The position numbers were made by a program, and so were the translations under genes. Shown here one piece after another: positions 55,822 to 64,000 of a stretch of 64,000 bases of DNA; position 1 is the stretch's first letter, and each line of letters starts with the position of its first letter. The stretch spans positions 66,413,434-66,477,433 of the forward strand of contig OZ022506.1 in NCBI GenBank assembly GCA_963989385.1, in the 5' to 3' direction. A model generated the notes under the pieces. The model saw only the letters and a list, made by a program, of their open reading frames with translations. It was not told where the DNA came from and ran no database searches. Source of the stretch: Ctena decussata (lineage: Eukaryota; Mollusca; Bivalvia; Lucinida; Lucinidae).

Positions 55822-57140
55822 TTGTTGCACCTGCTTTAGCAAGGTGCGATATAGGCGTCCGGTTTTCCGTCCGTCCGTCAACCCGTCCGTCCGTCCGTTC
55901 ACAGTTACGTCGACCCTAGCATTTAAGTCCATTCAAATGACATTTTCTCCAAAACCAATGCATCCATGGTTCTCAAATTTCACATGCTGCATGGCCAGAT
56001 TGCAGGGCTTTGGCATGGTTAAAGTCAGGTTAATCCAGTATCAAAGATGGCTGCTGTTACTAAAAATAGCAAAAACAATAAAACCAACGTTTTATCCAGA
56101 ACCACTTGGTATATTTGGTTGAAATTTTGCAAGGAGCATCAGTTGGGCCTTGGTTTTATTTAAGATTGTCTCCCTAGTTTATTTCATGTTTTCAGAAACA
56201 ATATTTTTTTCACAAAATTTCGTTAAACAATATGTAATAATCTCATAATTAACCTTACAAGCTTTGGAGAAATGCATGGGTTTTTTTCCGAAAAATGTGA
56301 AATGAAAAATAATCTTCAAATTAAAATGAGAATTACCTACTTCCTCACGGCCTGTAAGAGTATCGATTTTGACCTCATGTGTTATGTGATCATGTACATG
56401 TATTTTTCTTATTTGTGCGCGTGATTGTGACGTATGAATAAATTATTTTTGTCCAATAATGCGATTTCGAGAGCGGTCCGCGATAGTTTAAAAAATTATC
56501 TTATTTTTTGTTTAAAGTCAGTTTTAGCAAATATTATTATCTAAACTCTATTTCAAATGTATAGTTACATTATGTCGGAGGTATTGCTTGAAATATGTCA
56601 TCACATTTTTTTGTTATTATTATCAAGGGAGTAAATCTTTAAAATAAAAAAAATGAAGCGGAATTAGGTCACAGTGACATACTTTCTGTTAACAAGCCTT
56701 ATTTTGCTAAAACTCTAATATCTCAAGTAAATATGAACGGATTTTGGTCAGATTTGGTCAGAATTGTCCATTAATGAAGTTCTGTCAAATTAAGTGATTC
56801 CAAACCATCTAAGATGGCCGCCAGCCACCGTTACTAAAAATAGAAAAACATGAAAATGTCAATTTTTCTAGAACCACTGAATGAAATTGCATCAAAATTT
56901 ATTCCAAAATGATCCTTGCATGAAGCTACTTCAAGATTTTTCAAATTGACCATCCAAAACAGCCGCCATCCGCCGCTACTAAAAATAGCGAAAAACATGA
57001 AACGATATCTCAAATACTATTGAATGAATTTTGACCAAATTTACACGTGTGACACAATGATGCTTTAATTGAGTTTTTAATGTGAAGGTGCAAAGCAGGT
57101 GCGACATAGTGTTTCGCGGAATTCTTGTTTTACGTATGGG
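55822..57140 (+). mobile_element. Non-autonomous element with GTGCGA ends and GCGGAATTCTTGTTTT terminus
   Basis: Left end: GCACCTGCTTTAGCAAGGTGC, an imperfect hairpin, then GATATAG and a run of CCGTCCGTCCGTC. Body: diverged units with GGCTGCTGTTACTAAAAATAG near 56049, CCGCCAGCCACCGTTACTAA near 56818 and CGCCATCCGCCGCTACTAAA near 56963. Right end: AGCAGGTGCGACATAG, then TTTCGCGGAATTCTTGTTTT. The last 15 bases match the end of 9520-9918. Confidence 0.7.
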
Positions 57141-57448
57141 CTCTAATAAGCAAGGCATTGTAATTCTTGTTTAAACTACACCATGAAACTCTTAAGGCTT
57201 AAAGGCCACATTGCAGTATCATGGTAAACATTCATGAAATATTTTATCATGAGGTATCGCTGCAAGGTTCACAGTGCTAACTTTAAACAAATAAAACAAG
57301 CTTAAGTTCCACATAGAACGGATCTGAAAATTGATTTTGGTCACACTTTCGATATCATAAGGATGATTTTAATGGTAAAAATACAATGTACAGGCATGGG
57401 ACCCATTAAATGTCCCGCTTTTTGCATCTGTCGAAAGGGAATCAGAAA
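57141..57448. other. Unassigned sequence
   Basis: No gene recognised. Words GATATCATAAGG, ATGGTAAAAATACAATGTA and CCCGCTTTT recur near 57860-57930 and 58185-58240, indicating a third degenerate tandem family spanning 57141-58260. Confidence 0.45.
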
Positions 57449-57449
57449 A

Positions 57450-57620
57450 TGATTGGTTGGTTTGGTTTGGGTTTAATGGCTCTTTGAGACATTATTTCAG
57501 ACTATGTCGAGCCTTCTTCTCCCAGAGAGAGGGTGATAGAAAATATTGATAGACAAAATAGCCAAACAACCCCGACCCGCATCTACTGCAAGCACAGTAG
57601 AGCTATCCAAATAAGTAGTA
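57450..57620 (-). mobile_element. SINE-like (AACC)n-tailed element
   Basis: GATTGGTTGGTTTGG then GGGTTTAATGGCTCTTTGAGAC, and at the right CATCTACTGCAAGCACAGTA: the reverse complement of 17180-17345. It interrupts the degenerate family around it. Confidence 0.7.
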
Positions 57621-57624
57621 TGCA

Positions 57625-58510
57625 CTGAGAGTTACCCAATAGTCATTGCTTTTTCTTTCTGTATTGGAATATAACTAGCGGTTGAAGGCTCATTTGCTCT
57701 GTCGTTAGATATTTTATAACGAGGTACCGCTGCAAGCCTTTTTACTACAGTTTTGAAGTTGTAAATAACGTGTTTTTTTTAGTTTCACATAATACACTTG
57801 TGAGAATTAATATAAAATGTCATTTTAGAAGGCAACTGTAAAGACCGAATTTCGATATCATACACCTGACTAAAATGAATAAATAAATAAATGAAAATAC
57901 AATGTATAGACATGAGACTCCTTTCGTTGTCCTGTTTTTGTTTATACTACATTGCTCGACGTGGATCCGGAAATTGAAAACTGTATTTTGTGGAGCAGTT
58001 TTTTTATTTTTCAAAAACATGTTCTCCTTGCGTTTGCAAATTATTTGACTCCATCGATACACATGAACCCAAATTTTACCACCAAACGTGAAGGTTAATT
58101 CGCTTTGCATAGGGATTTGAGTTTAGTCATTTTACGCTGTTCCTAAACGGAAATATTTTCGCTGTCACAAGCTTGAAGAAAATGGTGAAAATACAATGTA
58201 AAAATTTGGGTCCCCTTTCATTGTCCCGCTTTCGTTTATATTGAAAATCTCGATGGGCAACCAGGAAGCTTTTTTTTCATTGTTGCAAAAACATGTTACC
58301 TCTACTTTCAGCCAGTTATATGACTCAATATATGTACATTAGCCTAGTTTTTTTTTTATCAAAGGATGTATGTTTAGATATATTTAACACTGATAGGACT
58401 ATGGAGACTCTAAAGATGTTAGCCCGGAACCTAACTTACAGAGACAATTATTACTTGCAACCCATTCCTCTGTCCATTTAACAAAACTCCAAACGGTAAA
58501 AAAGAAATCA
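57625..58510. repeat. Degenerate repeat continuing from 57141
   Basis: GAGGTACCGCTGCAAG near 57720 matches GAGGTATCGCTGCAAGG near 57250. Then ATACAATGTAtAGACATGaGAC and GTGAAAATACAATGTAAAA recur about 300 bp apart. No gene. Confidence 0.5.
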
Positions 58511-58514
58511 TTGG

Positions 58515-58890
58515 TAAACTGGCTTAAAGCAGGACAAGGTCTACCGTGCTTGCAGTAGGTGCGGATGAGGACTGTTTGACTTTTTTTTCTCTCTCTCTCT
58601 CGTCTGTATTGTCCACTTTCTCTGGCAGGCAACTCGTTATAGACAGAAATACTACGCCAAAGGCCTTTTACACCCTAGAAAGCAAACCACCAGCCGAAGA
58701 AATACTAAACAAAACATTAGGACATTGCCTGTTGAAGCTGTTCAATATAACTGAGTACAAGGGAGGATATTATTGTTGTCAAGGGAGGAAATCATTGTTC
58801 GCCAAATTTGGGCTAATAACAATAACTTCAAACAGTATGGAAACGAAAGTGTGACAGTCGAACGAAAAGACGGACGGACATGCACTATTT
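58515..58890 (+). mobile_element. SINE-like element fragment and GACGGACGG end
   Basis: TACCGTGCTTGCAGTAGGTGCGGATGAGG and ATAGACAGAAATACTACGCC, AAAGGCC correspond to 17190-17310. From 58680 the sequence changes to a different body that ends AAAAGACGGACGGACATG. The 102-codon frame across both parts is a chimera of repeats, not a gene. Confidence 0.55.
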
Positions 58891-59069
58891 CCAAAATCAT
58901 CCAATTATTAAGCGGCTGAGGACAATGAACTATTGGGCAGACATACACCAAATCTCTTAAACAAAACTAAAAGCCATAATCGTATGTAAATCAAATACAT
59001 CTATCTTCTGCAAACTAAAATTTGACGGTATTATACAGATGCGTTTCAAAATTGAAATAATGATTTCTC

Positions 59070-59136
59070 CCTCTCCGATACGTCCCGATACAGCTACTTA
59101 TACAGCTGCGTCTTATCCGAAAGAACTCTAGTAGTC
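59070..59136 (-). repeat. 75-bp repeat, copy 2 of an inverted pair
   Basis: CTCTCCGATACGTCCCGATA then TTATCCGAAAGAACTCTAGTAG; complement of 54457-54532. Confidence 0.6.
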
Positions 59137-59263
59137 AGAGCAGAAATGTGACAAAAAATAAGAAACGGGATCCGACTTTCGAGAACTAACAAGGCATTGC
59201 AAGCGATACAATCCTATGGCATTGGACATGGTCCGTCAAGGAGGTTGCTAGAGCGATGACTAT

Positions 59264-59396
59264 AACAATCCATCATGAGTGTCCATGTAAGATACGGGGA
59301 AATCTCACCCGAGGGGTCGGAATTTCAACCAGGGACGAGGCCTCCTGAGGGTAAGATTTACCGATCCTACATGGACTGGCGCATAATGGATTATTT
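59264..59396. mobile_element. Fold-back MITE, about 47-bp arms
   Basis: GTCCATGTAAGAT, AAATCTCACCC on the left and GGGTAAGATTT, ATCCTACATGGAC on the right pair with few mismatches. Outer AACAATCCAT pairs with ATGGATTATT. The loop is GAGGGGTCGG through GCCTCCTGA. Confidence 0.75.
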
Positions 59397-59504
59397 ATTT
59401 TTTTTTTGCAGATTTTAAACCCCAAGTCGAATTAGGCTAATTTTGAGCAGCGCAAAAATGAGTGGAAAGACAGTTTGAAGGGAAAATGTCTTTTGTGACA
59501 ACGA

Positions 59505-59740
59505 ACTTGGCGTTAGGCATAAAATGAGGTTGAAAGCGAGGTAATGGGATGTTTCTATCGTTATGAATATTACTTTGTGATTATATTACGAAACAATCAT
59601 ATTCGGGAACTTAGGATCCGGAACCGGAAACAGGGAACCTTGAACTAGTTCCTGGTTTCCTTATTTGTAAATACATCTTCGATGTTTGCAAACAGCAAAT
59701 CGGCAACGAGGAACAAGTTTTCGGTTCTTTAATATGAAAT
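59505..59740 (-). repeat. Isolated monomer of the GGAAC-palindrome family
   Basis: GTTAGGCATAAAATGAGGTTG is shared with 62512. GGAACCTTGAACTAGTTCC and AAATCGGCAACGAGGAACAAG are family hallmarks in minus orientation. It stands 2.8 kb outside the 62.5-kb array. Confidence 0.75.
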
Positions 59741-59744
59741 TAAG

Positions 59745-61060
59745 GCACAGCCTTTGTGCGAACACACTCTTTACGGTCCTTGAAGATCTTTGATGGGGAT
59801 GAAGTGCTACCCTTGGCACCACCTTGTCATTGTAGTCTGGGTCAAATTAGCTCGAGTGGCACTCACCTGCATTAGCAAACTGTATCATGCTATAATGGTA
59901 ATGGTGACATCCTTGAGAGACCAGTGCAGCCCGTGTGACATCCATGCTGCACTAACATAAGGCAACTATACTGTGTGCGCAAGTTTCTGCCATTTTTACA
60001 TACGAGAGTCAACTTATGTGTCTTCTTGCATGTTTACCGTGGCACTCAAGTTGGAAGTGTGGCCATTTTTATGTGTGTGTGGGTGGGTGGGGGTCCACTC
60101 TGAAGGGAGGAAATTTGCTCTATAGGGAGTAAATTCTTTCCTTTGGGTGTTGGCCCCAGTTTTGAAGTCACAGAATCTGGGTTTGCCAAACTGCTTTCCC
60201 TGAGGGTGTTCTCATTAACCTTATCGTTATCATTCAGATACTTTAACAATTAAGGTGTGAAAAAAACACCAGCTTTTCAATGGAGTGTAGTAGTACGGCC
60301 AATGAGTTATGTGTAAATATGTATATAGGTATATAGAGTATATAACTGACCAGTCTTACTGGTCCGGACCTTCTAGCCTAGTGGTTGTGTGCTTGCTTTA
60401 TAATCTTGGGGTCGTGAGATCGATCCCCGGTGGGGTCGCTCGACGAAATTTTCTTTACAGGTTTTTCTCCAACTACAGTGGTGCTGTGACCAGGATGATT
60501 ACCGTTGGAGCCCAAGGGCGAAGCAATGGCTGCAGAGTCAAAAAGAACCTGGATTATAATTATTTCAATTTCGTAACTTCTTTGGTAGGATGGAGGAGTG
60601 TAGTAGTATGGCCAATGAGTGATGTGTATAAATATGTATTTAGGTATATATAGAGTGTGTAACTGACTAGTCTAACTGGTCCGGACCTTTTAACCTAGTG
60701 GTTGTGTGCTCGCTTTATAATCTTGAGGTTTCGATCCCCTGTCAGGGCGCTCAACGAAATTTTCTTTACAGATTTTTCTCCTCCTACTATAGGTGCAACT
60801 AACTGTGGTGCACCTTCATAGTTTTCGCCACTTTTACATAAGCAGACAGCCTTTATGATTTCTTTTTTGCTTCCTCGGGAGGCTTAGCCCTTCCAGGTGG
60901 GTCTTCTATAGGGAAGAGCGTTTGCTTCAATGAATGGGGGCAAATTCTTTTCTTAGGGAGCTGGTCTTGAGTTTGAGGGGGCACAGAGAAAGGATGGCTC
61001 AATTGCTCCCTCTGGAGATGTTTTACTTTAACATTATATATAGTAAGTAAGTCATATACT
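59745..61060 (+). repeat. Duplicated block with two tRNA-like SINE heads
   Basis: 60282-60590 and 60592-60830 are diverged direct copies. Each holds GCCAATGAGTkATGTG, AACTGAC, ACTGGTCCGGACCTT, CCTAGTGGTTGTGTGC (A-box-like) and TCGATCCCC (B-box-like), then ACGAAATTTTCTTTACAG. The flanking sequence 59990-60250 matches 60830-61050 (CTATAGGGA, AAATTCTTT, TTCCCTGAGGGTGTT/CTCCCTCTGGAGATGTT). No intact tRNA gene; the 114-codon frame is repeat-derived. Confidence 0.6.
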
Positions 61061-61064
61061 GTCA

Positions 61065-61995
61065 TGGTCAGAAAATACATCACTTGCATGAACCGAATGT
61101 TTTTATGTATTGTATGTTTTGTACTGTACTTGGTGTCAGCCCTGTAACTAGATTTAAGAACAGTTAACTGATTTGATTTGATTTGAAGACGTTGCTAAGC
61201 CACCAGTGCCCATGAGCGACATGAGCCTCATTGTGCAGGAAAGGGCATCAGCAACGGGGTCATGCACTGGAGTAATGCATAGTAGGAAAGAAAGAATAAA
61301 GAAAAAAAGTTTAAGAAAAAAAAAAATGAAATGAAAAAGAAAAAGTAAATGAAAGAAAAAAAAATACACCTTATAGGGTTTATTGCTGGTCTTGCAATCC
61401 TTAAGACAGGCTCGAACGTCGTGCCAGTATCGGTTAAAGTCTGAATTTAAATGTCGAAGAAGAACCGCAGTGCCCATTAAGAAAGAACCATAGCAGACTT
61501 GTTCGGTATGCAGATAGAACGGAAACATATGTAGGCTCGCCTTCTTAAGGTGTCCTTATGGTCTGCTGTCACAATATTAAGCTGCTTTGTGACAGTGGTG
61601 GGGTGCACTAATCATCTGAAAGTCCACACTTTCCTCAGCGATCTGCACCATTAAGAGGCAGGGATTCAACCGTCTTCAAAATAATATCGGAAGTCAGTCC
61701 TGCTGCCCTCTCTCAGCAAACCTTATATTCCGCAGCTGAGAGACACTTCAGATAGTTAATGTAATTCTGAGTATTAAATCATATGGTGTTTAAATTTGTA
61801 CTCATGACGATTGCTTTAATTAGCAAATCAAAGAATTCGTTTTTGTATCTGATTGTTATTTATTCAGTTCCAAAGATAATTGAAATGGGCTAAAATATGG
61901 ATGTTAAGGCTGTGTCATAATTATTTTACTAAAATAAGTCATAGATATCAACTTTTTTATCAAAGTGCTTGTTAACACTGGCGAAACACACCATT
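61065..61995. other. Unassigned sequence
   Basis: A minus frame at 61154-61528 contains HTEQVCYGSFLMGTAVLLRH and FNRYWHDVRACLKDC. This looks more protein-like than most frames here, but ends in a T-rich simple tract and matches no family I know. It could be a relic of a retroelement or exon. The rest is unassigned. Confidence 0.35.
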
Positions 61996-61999
61996 CCTG

Positions 62000-62440
62000 C
62001 TCCATTCTAACCTAGGTGGGCTCTCTGGTGCGCTTTCGGGTGCGCCGGCATTTCCAGTTCACATGACGCGCCACGGTACTGGGTTTTACCTAGGAACTCA
62101 GTTCCGGTCTAGACTAGTTCCGGTCCCGAGCAGACGACAAAACCTCAAACGAAAAGCGTTTACAGTTTGAGCTATCCTTTCTACGAACATATTTAACAAA
62201 AACGAGATTTATTGTAGCGAGAAATATTAAATGTACCTTTCCTCTAGAGTGATTGCAAAAATAAGTTTGTGGACTCGTAAACAATTTGATTAGAGCAATT
62301 GGTTCGTGACTAGTCTCGCGATAACTTTCGAACTTCCGGTTCTCCAAGATGGCCGCAACCATGATCGTTACCACACATTTTATCTGCCTAAGTATATAGG
62401 ACCAAAACTGATACAGTAAAGCGAACATACTTCGTGTGTT
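62000..62440. promoter_or_regulatory. CpG-containing promoter-like cluster (TCTCGCGAT, ACTTCCGG, AAGATGGCCGC)
   Basis: Within about 50 bp lie TCTCGCGATA (near 62314), ACTTCCGGTTC (near 62332) and CCAAGATGGCCGCAACC (near 62345). These are the M8-type, ETS-type and YY1-type core elements that co-occur in metazoan housekeeping promoters. CACATGACGCGCC lies upstream near 62060. ATGGCCGCAACCATG could be a start but ends after 16 codons without a clear donor. No gene is identified on either side within the window, so a promoter remnant or upstream exon is possible. Confidence 0.35.
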
Positions 62441-62499
62441 CGCTATTAAAGCAATAAAAAGTTTTGATTATTTGCATGTATAATGTATTTTTTTTTACA

Positions 62500-64000
62500 T
62501 ACAACTATGCGTTAGGCATAAACTGATGCTGCAATCGAGTTAATGTGATGCTTTTATCGTAATAAAAATATTTTGTTAATATGATATTAAAACTTCATAA
62601 TCGGGATCTGAGGGGCGGGAACCGGGAACCAGCAACTAGTTCCTGTTTTCTTATTTTGGAAAGAAACCATCGATATTTCAGAAATGCAAATCGGCAACAA
62701 GGAAACAGTTCCCGGTTCCTTATTAAACTTTATAATATTTTGATAGATTTGCAAGTAGGATATGTTTTCAGATATATAACATAGTGTGAGGCATATAATG
62801 ATGTTGCAATCGGGCAAATGAGATAAGTCAGTTGTTATCGATGCTTTTTACACTTCAGGAAAAAATACTAATCGGGAACTGAGAAATGGGAACCGGGAAC
62901 TAGTTCCTTGTTTCTGATTTGTATACCATCATCACTGCTTGAAAACGGAAAATCGGCAACAATGAACAAGTTTCGGTTCCTTATAGAACAAAAAGCGGTT
63001 TAAATAAAGTTTCATAAATAATTTATTTTTGACATATGACATGAATCAGGCATAACGTGATGTTGCCATATAATCAGGATCTGGGTATCGGTAATCGGGA
63101 ACAGGAATTAGTTCCTTGTTCCTTATTTGGAGAAAAATCATCAGTAGAAGAGAACTGCAAAAGGGCAACAAGCAAACAGTTCCCGGTACCTTATGAACAA
63201 AACTGATTATCAAATACTTGGGACATTAAATAGTTTTCTGACATATAACATGTTGTAAGGAATGTGATGATGTTGCAATCGAGTAAATGTGAAAAGTCAC
63301 TTCTTATCAAAGCTTCTTTGTAACAAAGAAAACACAAAAACTAATCTGGAACTGAGAATCGGGAACCGGGAACTAGTTGCCTGTTCCTGATTTGTATATC
63401 CATCACCATTGTTTGAATACGGCAAATCGACAACAAGGATCCAGTTCCCAGTTCCTTATAGAACAAAAAGCGGTTTAAATTAAGTTTCATGAATAATTTA
63501 TATTTTTATTTATGACATATATATAGGCATAAGATGATGTTGCCACCGAGTAAGTGTGATGCTTCTATTACAATGAATTCAATTTTCTAAGTACGAAATG
63601 TAAGCACAAAAAATCGGGAACAGGGAATCGGGAACCGGGAACTAGTTCCTTGTTCCTTATTTGGAGAAAAAACATACATATGAGAGAACTGCAAAAGGGC
63701 AACAAGCAAACAGGTCCCGATTCCTTATGAACAAAACTGATTATCTAATACTTGGGACATTAATATTTATCTGACATATAACATGTTGTAATGTGATGAT
63801 GTTGCAATCGGGTAAATGTGAACATGACTTCTTATCAAAGCTTCTTTGTAACTAAGAAAACAAATCTAAGCGGGAATTGAGGATCGGGAACCTGGAACTA
63901 GTTCCTTGTGCCTTATTTGTATATCCATCATCATTGTTTGAAATCGGCAAATCGGCAACAGGGAACCAGTTTCCGGTTCCTTATTGAACAAAAATCAAAT
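62500..64000 (-). repeat. GGAAC-palindrome satellite array, inverted orientation, running off the window
   Basis: Same monomers as 45261-52720 read on the other strand: GGGAACCGGGAACTAGTTCC near 62895, 63365 and 63645; GAACTGAGAATCGGGAACC; AAACCG/CGGTTTAAA near 62995 and 63470; and AATCGGCAACAAGG. At least five monomers, with no sign of the far end. Confidence 0.85.

Noticed and set aside
58546..58854. 102-codon plus frame with N-glycosylation-like motifs
   Set aside because: The first half is SINE-like sequence also present at 17190-17310, and the rest is another repeat end.

Overview
This window is eukaryotic, intron-rich and AT-rich. It reads as a stretch of a molluscan genome, most probably a marine bivalve. 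The organism call is an inference from the mobile-element repertoire: Helentron-associated (HINE/pearl-like) elements with tandem-repeat cores, runs of GACGGACG-type simple sequence at element ends, Penelope-like, RTE-like and L1-like retrotransposon relics, piggyBac and mariner termini, tRNA-derived SINEs, and hammerhead-ribozyme tandem arrays. No prokaryotic operon, CRISPR array, rRNA gene or intact tRNA gene is visible. Nearly all long open frames are chance or repeat-derived.

One host gene can be supported. Three phase-compatible exons lie on the + strand at 8802-8853, 10244-10427 and 31320-31423. They encode a signal peptide followed by about 96 residues of a secreted extracellular domain that resembles the invertebrate DUF7042/DUF7044-type families. 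The gene continues beyond what I could find. A weaker candidate is a minus-strand terminal exon with a 3' UTR at about 7546-7997.

Layout. 1-6.5 kb: a three-unit 382-bp hammerhead array, then two head-to-head arrays of a roughly 440-bp bivalve repeat. 6.6-8.8 kb: Penelope-type 3' sequence and the weak exon. 8.8-31.4 kb: the gene, whose 20.9-kb second intron is packed with arrays (12-13.6, 14.5-16.3 and 16.3-18.4 kb), SINEs, a mariner-like MITE, a 6-kb TIR-bounded segment and a second, inverted hammerhead array at 23.7-24.4 kb. 31.4-35.1 kb: piggyBac-bounded segment with nested MITEs. 35.7-43.3 kb: repeats plus dead Penelope-like (minus) and L1-like (plus) reverse transcriptases. 45.1-52.7 kb: a satellite-like array built on GGAAC palindromes with a four-subunit period of about 1.05-1.14 kb, invaded by a 0.9-kb HINE. 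52.7-54 kb: RTE reverse-transcriptase relic with a MITE inside it. 54-62 kb: mixed small elements. 62.5-64 kb: the GGAAC array again in inverted orientation, running off the window.

The most interesting content is non-coding. Five hammerhead ribozymes sit in two retrozyme-like arrays that share the same start and stop points. The termini of several Helentron-like families keep hairpins by compensatory change. The palindromic satellite has a regular higher-order structure.
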